Source: JBCCCJ01 sp039029315 (GTDB lineage Bacteria; Bacteroidota; Bacteroidia; J057). From it: DNA of 64,000 nucleotides. Shown one piece after another: positions 16,726 through 25,073 of this stretch. A program made the translations under genes and the position numbers. The notes under the pieces are model-generated. The model did not search any database and was not told where the DNA came from. It saw only the letters and a list, made by a program, of their open reading frames with translations. Numbering within the stretch: the stretch's first letter is position 1; every line of letters starts with the position of its first letter. The DNA lies in the NCBI GenBank assembly GCA_039029315.1, contig JBCCGK010000018.1:1-64000 (forward strand), written 5' to 3'.

Positions 16726-19128
16726 ATGCTGCGAAATTATCTTCTCACAGCTTTGCGTAATCTCCGGCGCAATCCCCTTTATACCATCGTCAATATGCTG
16801 GGCCTGGCAGTGGGTATCACCTGTTTTGTCTGGATCATGCTCTACGTTCAGGATGAATGGAGTTTTGACAGATACCACTCCAAGGCTGATCGCATTTTCC
16901 GATTGGTAGAAAAAATCGACCTGGAAGGCCAGGGCGAGGAGTCTTCCAGTAATCCTTTTCCCACAGGACCTGCTCTCAAAAATGACTATCCTGCCATGAT
17001 TGAGCATGTGGTTCGTTTTTTTGACTTTCAGGTAGAAACGAGAACCCTAAAAGTGGGAGAGGACAAATATGAAGAAAAGCATATCTTTTTTGCAGATTCC
17101 AATGCCTTCGATGTCTTCGATTTTCCACTCAAGATGGGGAATCCCGCTACAGTATTGGATGCCCCCAATTCCATTGTGATAAGCCAGGCTTTGGCAGACA
17201 AGCTCTTTCCTGGCCAAAATCCGCTGAACCAACAAATCATCTATGAGGGGGATTTTCCTCTTCAGGTAACGGGAGTCTTTGGTGACATCCCATCTCAGTC
17301 GCATTTTCACATAGAAGCCCTCATCTCATTTCCCACTTTGAGACCGATTTTGAAAGGAACGCTCAAAGGGTGGGTCTGGAATCCCAATTGGACATATATT
17401 CTCCTGAAAGAGGGAAGCTCGCCAGAAGAACTCGAACGGCACTTTCCAGACTTTATCAATAAATACTATCCTGGATTCATTCGACCACAAATCACCCATT
17501 ATCTGCAGGCCCTGACAGATATTCACTTGGATTCTGATCTCGACTACGAAATCGAACCCAATGGAAGCAGAAGCACCTTGTACTTTTTGATCATGATTGG
17601 GCTGTTTATCCTCATGATTGCTTGTATCAACTTCATGAACCTCGCCACGGCACGCTCTGCCCGGCGTGCACGAGAGGTCGGAATGCGCAAAGTTTTGGGT
17701 GCTCATAGAGGGCAGTTGATTCGTCAGTTTTTGGGAGAATCTCTTGTCATGACAGGTGTTTCCATCATTTTGAGTCTGTTTCTCATTCGATTTGGGTTAT
17801 TTTTTTTCAATCAAATTGCCGAAAAACAACTGTCTACAGACTTGCTCTCGACGCCTGCTTTCCTGTTCAGCCTGCTGGTACTCGGAATGATTGTTGGAAT
17901 TGTTTCGGGCTTGTATCCGGCTTATTACCTATCAGCCTTTCGACCTGTGGATGTCCTCAAAGGGCGGGGCCTTTCCAATCGCAAGGACCAGAGATTCCGT
18001 AAGGGATTGGTAGTCCTACAATTTGCGATCTCTCTGATTTTGATCATCAGTACCCTGGTGATTCACCGACAATTTGTCTACATGAAGACTGCTGAACTGG
18101 GCTTCAATGCAGAAGAAGTGATTGTCATTCCTACCAAGCCCACAATGATTAGAGAACTGGAGGTCCTTAAGAGTCGATTCCTTCAGCATCATCAGGTCAA
18201 GTATGTGACTCGCATGAATGAAATGTTAGGGGTACACCACAATGTTCACGAATTCAACTATGAAGGAATGGAGTCGAAAAAATGGGTGTATTTCCCAGGC
18301 TTGATGGTGGACGAAGATTTCGTGGAGACCTTCGATCTGACGCTGGTGGCAGGACGAGATTTTGACAAAAGTTATGGGACCGATGATACCACGGCTGTCC
18401 TGGTCAATGAGGCAATGGTTCGGGAACTGAATTGGGGGACTGCCGAAGATGCGATTGGAAAACAATTGAAGACCCCTAATGGAAATGAACGTGTAGCAGG
18501 AGTGCTCAAGGATTTTCATATCGTATCCTTAAAAGAAGAAATCAGACCTTTTGTTCTGGATATTACGGTTCCCAGATTGAAATCTTTCTTTACCAAAAAC
18601 ATTGCTGTTCGGATAGGAAATCAGGATGTCCAACAAACATTGGCTTATCTGGCAGAACAGTGGAGGACAGTGGCACCAGAACATCCGTTCGCCTATTCCT
18701 TCCTTGATGAGGAAATGGACGCTCTGTACAGGAGTGAGGATCGTTTGAGTGATCTGGTTGGATACTTTTCGATTCTCGCGATTCTGATCGCTTGCCTGGG
18801 CCTGTTCGCACTTGCTTCCTTTACTGCTGAGCAACGACGACACGAAATTGGCATTCGCAGAGTTTTGGGAGCCAGCGTTCCCGGCATCGCTAGTCTGTTG
18901 ACCAAAGATTTTTTGCGTCTGGTATTGCTGGCCAATCTTGTCTCATGGCCACTGGCATGGTGGGCGTTGCACCAATGGCTGGAGGGCTATGCCTACCAGA
19001 TAGAGCTGAACTGGAGTGATTTTGTCTTTGCTGCGATGGGAGTCATTATGCTAGCTGTCGCTACTGTTGCCTATCAAGCTATTCGCGCAGGCCTGACCAA
19101 ACCAGCACGCGTACTTCGAGAGAAATAA
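16726..19128 (+). CDS. FtsX/MacB-type ABC transporter permease
   Basis: 800 residues in the duplicated layout common in Bacteroidota: an N-terminal helix (LYTIVNMLGLAVGITCFVWIML), a MacB-like periplasmic domain (~50-270), three helices beginning LYFLIMIGLFILMIACINFMN with ARSARRAREVGMRKVLGAHRGQLIRQF, then a second helix and periplasmic domain (FRKGLVVLQFAISLILIIST) and three final helices with EQRRHEIGIRRVLGASVPGI. The RKVLGA/RRVLGA coupling motifs imply an ATPase partner, but none is adjacent. Such proteins are mechanotransmission exporters or lipoprotein/peptide extruders; the substrate is unknown. Confidence 0.88.
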   Translation: MLRNYLLTALRNLRRNPLYTIVNMLGLAVGITCFVWIMLYVQDEWSFDRYHSKADRIFRLVEKIDLEGQGEESSSNPFPTGPALKNDYPAMIEHVVRFFDFQVETRTLKVGEDKYEEKHIFFADSNAFDVFDFPLKMGNPATVLDAPNSIVISQALADKLFPGQNPLNQQIIYEGDFPLQVTGVFGDIPSQSHFHIEALISFPTLRPILKGTLKGWVWNPNWTYILLKEGSSPEELERHFPDFINKYYPGFIRPQITHYLQALTDIHLDSDLDYEIEPNGSRSTLYFLIMIGLFILMIACINFMNLATARSARRAREVGMRKVLGAHRGQLIRQFLGESLVMTGVSIILSLFLIRFGLFFFNQIAEKQLSTDLLSTPAFLFSLLVLGMIVGIVSGLYPAYYLSAFRPVDVLKGRGLSNRKDQRFRKGLVVLQFAISLILIISTLVIHRQFVYMKTAELGFNAEEVIVIPTKPTMIRELEVLKSRFLQHHQVKYVTRMNEMLGVHHNVHEFNYEGMESKKWVYFPGLMVDEDFVETFDLTLVAGRDFDKSYGTDDTTAVLVNEAMVRELNWGTAEDAIGKQLKTPNGNERVAGVLKDFHIVSLKEEIRPFVLDITVPRLKSFFTKNIAVRIGNQDVQQTLAYLAEQWRTVAPEHPFAYSFLDEEMDALYRSEDRLSDLVGYFSILAILIACLGLFALASFTAEQRRHEIGIRRVLGASVPGIASLLTKDFLRLVLLANLVSWPLAWWALHQWLEGYAYQIELNWSDFVFAAMGVIMLAVATVAYQAIRAGLTKPARVLREK

Positions 19129-19356
19129 GAACTTACTGGTGAATGGTCTCAACAAGGCCCATCAGTTTGCCGAGGATGTTTGATCATGTTCGTGCCATCT
19201 GTCTTGTTCCCTCCTTTCAGTAAGGGCGATACATATGAAGGATTGCGGCAAACATGTCTTGGGCGAGTTATAATTTGCTCTCTTGAATCCGATGTGATGG
19301 GATTTCGCCTGACTGGATTCTAATACTGAAAAATAATCACGATATTTCGGACTGTA

Positions 19357-19653
19357 ATGAAACAGTACATGGCTGACATATCATTGCCGGGGCTTTTTAC
19401 ACAGGGCTTTGTCTCTTTGATTCCTTCTCAACGAGCGACGGTGAATCGACTCCTGCAAGAGGGGACAATCCGCTGTTATAGTTTGTCTATGGATAGAAGC
19501 AATTTGTGGGTTGTGCTGCTCGCAGAGTCCAGAGATGATGCAGAAGAATTGTTGGCTACCTTTCCAATCATGGATCACTGTACATATGTGCTAAAGGAAT
19601 TGATGTTTCATGATATGGCTGCTCATGAACTTCCGAGGATTTCCTTGAACTAA
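19357..19653 (+). CDS. Small muconolactone-isomerase-like (ferredoxin-fold) protein
   Basis: 98 residues, no signal peptide. The pattern MADISLPGLFTQGFVSLIPSQRATVNRLLQEG then SLSMDRSNLWVVLLAESRDDAEELLATFPI fits the dimeric alpha/beta-barrel (ferredoxin-like) proteins related to muconolactone isomerase and YciI. Proteins with this exact layout are frequent as hypothetical genes in Bacteroidota. It need not be an isomerase: no pathway genes are nearby. It converges on the PKD protein with only 11 bp between stops. The 228 bp upstream hold no recognised feature. Confidence 0.65.
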   Translation: MKQYMADISLPGLFTQGFVSLIPSQRATVNRLLQEGTIRCYSLSMDRSNLWVVLLAESRDDAEELLATFPIMDHCTYVLKELMFHDMAAHELPRISLN

Positions 19654-19664
19654 TTGCACCCCCT

Positions 19665-21179
19665 CTACCACACTTCCAGAAGTTCGGGCAGTTCTACGGT
19701 CTCTTTGCAGCTTTCATTGGCATAAATAGTGAGGCGAACGTGATACATGCCTGATAGCTTGTAAGTCTTCAAGGGCTGCTCTTCTGTAGAGGTAGTCCCA
19801 TCCCCAAAATCCCAAAAAAACCGTTCTCCATATTGATGGATGGCTCGAAATCGCGTCGGAACCTGTCGATTGATTCGATTGTCTTTGGCACGAACATAGA
19901 TTCCAGCTTGAATAGAGTCTGTTGGATATTCCTCGATTCTCAACATCCAAAAATCATCATCTGCTTTTCTGCCAGCTCTGGTAAATCGGTTGACTTTATT
20001 GCCTACAGCATAGACCACACCAGGGCGATAGGAGAGAATGGCTGCTGCCCGTTCATGGTAAGGACCTCCATAGGTCTGACGCCAGACGAGTTTCCCTTTT
20101 TCATTGATTCGCATCAACCAAAAATCATCTCCTCCTTTGACAAGAGATCCTTCGCTCCCATTGTGAATGGAATAACCTCCGAAAAGTGCCCCTCCGTCCT
20201 GACAAAGATCAAGACAGGTAAATCGTTCATCATCGGGGGCTTGCAAAAGGTTCTTGACCTTCGGATTGCCATTCGCATCCAGAATCAGCCACCAGAAATC
20301 ATATCCCAATTGCCCATCATGTTGATTTCCGATCACAATGATTTCCCCTGTATCCGTTTCTTTGACTCCGGTAAAGTATCCGCCATTGGGACAGGGGAAG
20401 GTTTTTTGCCAGACAAGTTTGCCCGTCTGGGTCATCCGCATGATGAGCCCATTGCCATACATGCCAGGAGACTCTCCCAATCGACTCTTTGAGTTGCCAA
20501 ATCCGGCAATTAGATAATCTCCATTCTGGCAGAGCGTTACATCATTGCCCCACTCATTTTTGGGTCCCCCAACTACTTTGCTGAACCTCCGTTTGCCTTT
20601 GGTATCAATTTTTAGTGCCCATAGATCACTCATGCCGAAATTCTGCCCAACATCACCATCTTGCGAGTGAGAACTTCCAATGATCATGAATTCCCGATAT
20701 ATGCCCTCAGCAAGGGCATTGGCCTGATCGAGACTGCTGCCTCCATAGCTTTCCAACCATTCTACGGTGCCATTTTCACTCATTTTGCCTATCAGATAGT
20801 CTCCCCAATAGGCTTCGTCGCCTCTTTCAGAATGAGAGATGAGTGAACTTGTAACCCCTGTGAATACCATGCCACCATCTTCAGTAGGTACCATATCTCG
20901 CAATTCTTCACATCCACTCATCACAACCTCTTGCTCCCAAATCATGTCTCCAAGCGTATCAACCTTGATGATCCATATATTGGAACACTGACCTTGTTTT
21001 GCTTCCAGCAAAGTGTTGCCGCCAATGAAGAGATTGCCATCCTGAGCTTTGATAATCTGTTTGGCGATATCAGTGCCCATGTTGTCATAGAATTTTTGGA
21101 ATACAAGATGTGGAAATACTTGCCCGAAAATTTTTCCTGCCGCAAGGCACAGAATGAGAAAAATGAGAAAGTATTTCAT
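19665..21179 (-). CDS. Secreted beta-propeller-like protein with C-terminal PKD domain
   Basis: 504 residues from Met 21179 (MKYFLIFLILCLAAGKIFG, signal peptide). Residues ~30-400 contain repeated units of the type DGNLFIGGNT, DGGMVFTGV, NGDYLIAGFG, TGEIIVIGNQ and DGGALFGGYS, each followed by W-x-I/L-K-x-D/N (IWIIKVDTLG, LWALKIDTKG, FWLMRINEKG). These are the blades of a secreted propeller-like fold. The C-terminus is a PKD-like domain (FFWDFGDGTTSTEEQPLKTY). The chain ends ELLEVW, without a T9SS type-A sorting domain, so the export route after Sec is open. It is likely monocistronic. Confidence 0.8.
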   Translation of the reverse strand: MKYFLIFLILCLAAGKIFGQVFPHLVFQKFYDNMGTDIAKQIIKAQDGNLFIGGNTLLEAKQGQCSNIWIIKVDTLGDMIWEQEVVMSGCEELRDMVPTEDGGMVFTGVTSSLISHSERGDEAYWGDYLIGKMSENGTVEWLESYGGSSLDQANALAEGIYREFMIIGSSHSQDGDVGQNFGMSDLWALKIDTKGKRRFSKVVGGPKNEWGNDVTLCQNGDYLIAGFGNSKSRLGESPGMYGNGLIMRMTQTGKLVWQKTFPCPNGGYFTGVKETDTGEIIVIGNQHDGQLGYDFWWLILDANGNPKVKNLLQAPDDERFTCLDLCQDGGALFGGYSIHNGSEGSLVKGGDDFWLMRINEKGKLVWRQTYGGPYHERAAAILSYRPGVVYAVGNKVNRFTRAGRKADDDFWMLRIEEYPTDSIQAGIYVRAKDNRINRQVPTRFRAIHQYGERFFWDFGDGTTSTEEQPLKTYKLSGMYHVRLTIYANESCKETVELPELLEVW

Positions 21180-21445
21180 ATTTCGCCTGAGGTTGATGTA
21201 ATACAAGGCACTGAAAAAGCGAAAAGAGAAGGAAGTTTGGGAATAAAACTACTGAATCAGAGAATTTTCTGAAAATCTTTGGTGTAAGGTATAGCTGGTT
21301 TTGTTTTGGGAGGTGAATAGAAAGCTTCTAATTTCGTATCAGTTCAGGCAATCAAAGGTTTGTGAAGATCAGAGAAAAGCGGGAAATGATTGCCAACTAA
21401 ACGAGAAAGGGTTTTGTGGTTTTTATGATAATTTTATCTGCAATG

Positions 21446-21471
21446 AGGCGCACTCAAATAAGAGTGCGCCT
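21446..21471. terminator. Hairpin downstream of the ComB-like gene
   Basis: AGGCGCACTC, loop AAATAA, GAGTGCGCCT: a perfect 10-bp stem, 20 bp after the stop of the minus-strand gene at 21492. There is no strong T tract on either side. Confidence 0.55.
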
Positions 21472-21491
21472 TCTGTTTCAATGAAGACCCA

Positions 21492-22283
21492 CTAGACTAT
21501 TTTTCCTTCTTCCGTGAGTTGGTGAGCCAGTTTACTTTGTTTGAAAGTCTCTAACTCATGGGTGTGGTTCTGAATATCATACAATGCTTCTCCAATCATG
21601 ATAGGCAAAGCTGGATGTGTATCTCTTCGCATCGCATATTTCACCTCTTCCTGTAAGTTCAGATGAACGAGGCGATGAAAGTGAGATGAGTGTCTGAAAA
21701 AGAACCGTTTGCGAATATTGGCAGACTGAAACAAGGTTTCTGCAACCAGTGCAGTATCCTGAAATCGTCTGAAATGCTGTCGAAGTTTTCTGACCATGGC
21801 GCCTGCGAAGATGCTGTCTTCCAGGGTGATATTGTCTCTCCAACCTGCACAAAGAAGGCATACATGCTCATTTTGCTCAATCAACCATCTGGTAAGCATG
21901 CTGATATTCGAGAATGATCCGACGACGATTTCTTTGGCGTTACGTTGTTGAGCGGCTTTGATCGCCCGCGTGCCATTGGTCGTGGTAATGGCGATCCGCT
22001 TGTCTTTCACCACATCCTCTGAATAGGAGAAGGGAGAATTTCCCAAATCGAAGCCAGACAATTGTTCCCCACTTCTCTCTCCAGCGATCAAAAATCCTTT
22101 TTCTTTATAGGCCACACATTCGTCAATATGCTCAACGGGCACCATTAAGGACGCACCATGATCAAAAGCCACGCACATAGTAGTGGTGGCACGTAGGATG
22201 TCAATAACGACGACAATCGCCTCTGATACATCAAACTGATCAATCAGGGCTGGAGTCATACATACGTGGACAAACTTTTTCAT
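21492..22283 (-). CDS. comB: 2-phosphosulfolactate phosphatase (ComB family)
   Basis: About 263 residues. It matches ComB, the Mg-dependent phosphatase that turns 2-phospho-3-sulfolactate into sulfolactate, first described in coenzyme M synthesis: VVVIDILRATTTMCVAFDHGA near the N-terminus, GERSGEQLSGFDLGNSPF, ITTTNGTRAI, VVGSFSNISM, LLCAGWRDNITLEDSIFAGAMV. In Bacteroidota coenzyme M is not expected, so it may serve sulfolactate metabolism or act on another substrate; no ComA is visible nearby. The Met at 22283 is chosen over 22289 because the promoter at 22294-22323 would start RNA at about this point. Confidence 0.8.
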   Translation of the reverse strand: MKKFVHVCMTPALIDQFDVSEAIVVVIDILRATTTMCVAFDHGASLMVPVEHIDECVAYKEKGFLIAGERSGEQLSGFDLGNSPFSYSEDVVKDKRIAITTTNGTRAIKAAQQRNAKEIVVGSFSNISMLTRWLIEQNEHVCLLCAGWRDNITLEDSIFAGAMVRKLRQHFRRFQDTALVAETLFQSANIRKRFFFRHSSHFHRLVHLNLQEEVKYAMRRDTHPALPIMIGEALYDIQNHTHELETFKQSKLAHQLTEEGKIV

Positions 22284-22293
22284 ATTCATAGGG

Positions 22294-22323
22294 CAAAAAT
22301 AATACTTTCGATCTTAGCAGCAA
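22294..22323 (-). promoter_or_regulatory. Promoter of the ComB-like gene
   Basis: On the minus strand: TTG (22323-22321), a 19-nt spacer, TATTTTTG (22301-22294); a full match to the Bacteroidota consensus. The predicted transcript has almost no leader. Confidence 0.6.
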
Positions 22324-22475
22324 GTCTTAGAGTTGTTTCGGTTGTTCAAGTATTGCACAAGGGGTATATTTTTTTTGTAAAAATAACCCCAAATAAATCC
22401 GCTTGCTACAGAAATTCAGGATTTTGTTTAATTTGCTGTTCATCAATACGGACAATCATCCCCTGAATCATCAAG

Positions 22476-23021
22476 GTGAACTATTGCAGTAAATGCGGAA
22501 GCGAGCATCTGAAGCTCAAAATCCCCGAAGGAGATAATCGACCACGATTTTGTTGTGACAATTGTGGTGTGATTCATTATCAAAATCCCAAAATGATTGT
22601 GGGCTGTTTGCCATTGTTTGAGGGAAAAATTCTGCTCTGCCGGAGAGCGATCCCCCCTAGAGAAGGATATTGGAATCTTCCAGCAGGCTTTCTCGAAAAT
22701 GGAGAAACCATACAGGAAGGAGCCCTTCGTGAAGCAAAGGAAGAGGCAGGAATAGATGGCCACATACTCCGACTTCACTGTATGTACAATGTTCCGAGAA
22801 TCAATCAAGTGTATTTTTTCTTCTTGGTGGAGGTCCAAACCGATGCATTGGAACTTGGCATAGAGACTTCTGAAGCGATGTGGTGTGTGCCTTCTGAGAT
22901 CCCTTTTCATGAAATGGCTTTTCCATCCAGTACTTTTGCTATCCGAAAGTATTTGGAACACAAAGCGGCAGCACCTGGTATCGTACATACCGGAACCTGG
23001 AGGATGGGAGGAGAAGAGTAG
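22476..23021 (+). CDS. Nudix hydrolase with N-terminal zinc ribbon
   Basis: 181 residues from GTG 22476. The N-terminal zinc ribbon CSKCG…CCDNCG (residues ~4-30) is followed by a Nudix domain. The Nudix box GFLENGETIQEGALREAKEEAGI (~71-93; conserved G-x5-E-x7-RE-x2-EE-x-G) binds the metal. The zinc ribbon plus Nudix layout is that of NudC-like NADH/ADP-ribose pyrophosphatases, but the protein is shorter than NudC (E. coli 257 residues) and its nucleotide is not predictable. It is followed 65 bp later by the ATE1-like gene on the same strand; shared transcription is plausible. Confidence 0.85.
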   Translation: MNYCSKCGSEHLKLKIPEGDNRPRFCCDNCGVIHYQNPKMIVGCLPLFEGKILLCRRAIPPREGYWNLPAGFLENGETIQEGALREAKEEAGIDGHILRLHCMYNVPRINQVYFFFLVEVQTDALELGIETSEAMWCVPSEIPFHEMAFPSSTFAIRKYLEHKAAAPGIVHTGTWRMGGEE

Positions 23022-23086
23022 GACGTTTTGATTCAAAAGGCTTCTTCGTATCTTGGACCCTCCAAATCCATTATTAGGTCAGACCA

Positions 23087-24166
23087 TTGCCACTTGTAGA
23101 GTATTATTTTCCTCAAGCCCTTTCTCCTGCGCGACTCGATCGGTTTTTGGCCGGAGGCTGGTTTCGAAGTGGAGCTTCTCTATTTCGGTCGAAGGTTTTG
23201 TGCCTGGAAGGAGGTCTCTTTTCTGTGGTGAATATTCGGGTAGATGTAGAGAAATTTAAGACCAGTAGAAGCCTGCGCAGATTACTGAAGCGCAATCATC
23301 CAAGATTCCGCCTGGAGTTTGGGAAGGCCGAAGTAAATGATCGCAAAGAGTTCTTATATCAGACCCATAAACACCGATTCAAAGGATTTATTTTTGAGAG
23401 TCTGGAAGAGTTTTTGTTCACTGGACAAGCGCATTTGCTCTTTGACATGCATGAACTCAGGATCTATGATGGAGATTTGTTGGTCGGTGTGAGCTATTTT
23501 GATAAAGGCCAACAAGCGATGGCAAGTATTATGGGTCTCTATGATCAGGAATATGCCCGCTATAGCCTTGGGATCTATAGCATGTTACAGGAAGTTCTCC
23601 TTGCTCAAAAAGAGCATAAGCGATTCTACTATCCTGGCTATATTCTTCAAGGCCATTCAGGCTTCGATTATAAAATGCGGCTCGGACATATTCAGTATTA
23701 TAACTGGAAGGGGAGGTGGTGTGATATCAAAAAATTAGGGGAAGAATATACCGTAGCCAATGAATTGAGTCAGGCCCTTAAGGTGATGGAAACCTGCCTG
23801 TACCAATATGGGATGAGCTACACTCGACGTCTCTATCCTTTTTTTCTTATTGCATATCTGGGGTTGAAGGATCACGATTTTTTGGGAAGTGCGGCCTATA
23901 TCTGGTGCTTTCCAGACCAGGAAAATGAAGATCACCTGATCATTGAGTATTCCCTGGACAGCAATCAGTATATTCTCAGTTGGGCAAGTCCGCAACACGA
24001 TACCCTGGATTATTCAGAAACAGAGTTTTCTCAGAATTTCTTCAACGAAAAAAATTATATGAAAACGCTTCTTGCCAGAGAAGATATTCTCCTGAAAAGT
24101 CCCTCACCCTCTGCCATTGCACAGAGGGTGAGGAAAATATCTAATACGTTTTTGTCTTATTTGTAA
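23087..24166 (+). CDS. ATE1/Bpt-like aminoacyl-tRNA-protein transferase homologue
   Basis: 359 residues from TTG 23087 (start uncertain). The order of segments resembles arginyl/leucyl-tRNA-protein transferases of the N-degron pathway: RLDRFLAGGWFRSGASLFRSK near the N-terminus, a short strand block (FSVVNIRVDVEKFKTSRSLRRLLKRN), then the GNAT-like C-terminal half with ELRIYDGDLLVGVSYFDKG, MASIMGLYDQEYARYSLGIYS and FYYPGYILQGHSGFDYKMRLG. The N-terminal Cys cluster of eukaryotic ATE1 and bacterial Bpt is absent. It may transfer an amino acid to N-degron proteins, or be a repurposed GNAT fold. Neighbours do not settle it. Confidence 0.65.
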   Translation: MPLVEYYFPQALSPARLDRFLAGGWFRSGASLFRSKVLCLEGGLFSVVNIRVDVEKFKTSRSLRRLLKRNHPRFRLEFGKAEVNDRKEFLYQTHKHRFKGFIFESLEEFLFTGQAHLLFDMHELRIYDGDLLVGVSYFDKGQQAMASIMGLYDQEYARYSLGIYSMLQEVLLAQKEHKRFYYPGYILQGHSGFDYKMRLGHIQYYNWKGRWCDIKKLGEEYTVANELSQALKVMETCLYQYGMSYTRRLYPFFLIAYLGLKDHDFLGSAAYIWCFPDQENEDHLIIEYSLDSNQYILSWASPQHDTLDYSETEFSQNFFNEKNYMKTLLAREDILLKSPSPSAIAQRVRKISNTFLSYL

Positions 24167-24197
24167 GGCGTGTCAGCCAGGATCAGGGAATGCCTGC

Positions 24198-24944
24198 CTA
24201 TACAGGATGAATCCCGATATATAACAGAGCTGCAATCACTCCGCCAGCTATTGGACCCGCAACAGGAATCCAGGAATAAGACCAATCTCCATCACGCTTA
24301 TCCGAAATAGGCAGAATGCTGTGCATGATCCGTGGCATCAAATCTCTTGCAGGATTGATTGCATATCCAGTAGGTCCGCCCAGAGACATTCCGATTCCAA
24401 ATACGAGCAATCCGACAGGCAGAGCACCAATGGCGCCTAATCCCATCTTCCCATTTGTCAAGCCATCAGCAGTCAGTTCAGGACTGGCCATGGACAAGGC
24501 AACAAATACCAGGACAAAGGTTCCAATGGCCTCAGTCAGGAGGTTACTGACAGTCCCTCGAATTTCGGGTGCAGTACAGAAGGTTCCCAGTTTTGCATCT
24601 CGATCTTCTGTGACCTCATATTGTAGGCGGTAGGCCAACCAGACCAGACTTGTTCCCAAAGATGCACCAATCAATTGTGCAAGGATGTACTGTGCTGCTT
24701 CACCCCAGCTAAAATCAGCTGAAGCAATCGCCGTAGCAATGGATACAGCCGGATTGAGGTGCGCCCCACTGGCCTCGGCAGATACCATTACTCCTGCAAA
24801 TACAGCCATTCCCCAGCCTGCACTGATCAATAACCAGTCAGGACCATGGCCTTTGGAAGATTTCAGAAGCACATTTGCAACGACACCGTTTCCCAATAGT
24901 AAGAGGATCATGGTGCCCAATAGTTCAGCAACAAAAGGAGTCAT
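24198..24944 (-). CDS. MIP-family channel (aquaglyceroporin, GlpF type)
   Basis: 248 residues, six membrane helices and two half-helices carrying the NPA motifs HLNPAVS (~residue 65) and AINPARD (~198). The Asp after the second NPA (NPARD) is typical of glycerol facilitators rather than strict water channels. GTMILLLLGNGVVAN at the N-terminus and the long loop with DGDWSYSWIPVAGPIAGG before helix 6 also fit GlpF. It should pass glycerol and small neutral solutes. No glycerol kinase is adjacent. It lies 129 bp downstream of the HMG-CoA reductase start side, transcribed in the same direction. Confidence 0.9.
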   Translation of the reverse strand: MTPFVAELLGTMILLLLGNGVVANVLLKSSKGHGPDWLLISAGWGMAVFAGVMVSAEASGAHLNPAVSIATAIASADFSWGEAAQYILAQLIGASLGTSLVWLAYRLQYEVTEDRDAKLGTFCTAPEIRGTVSNLLTEAIGTFVLVFVALSMASPELTADGLTNGKMGLGAIGALPVGLLVFGIGMSLGGPTGYAINPARDLMPRIMHSILPISDKRDGDWSYSWIPVAGPIAGGVIAALLYIGIHPV

Positions 24945-25073
24945 GTGAAGTAGTAGTTAGTGAGAGTAAGTATTCAAAATGTATGAGAGGAGGGAGAGCG
25001 CATGGGAGATATTGCGGGAATGAAAATGTGACATATCCACTGAAAAAGACTCATTGCGCCCCTATCCACTCAT

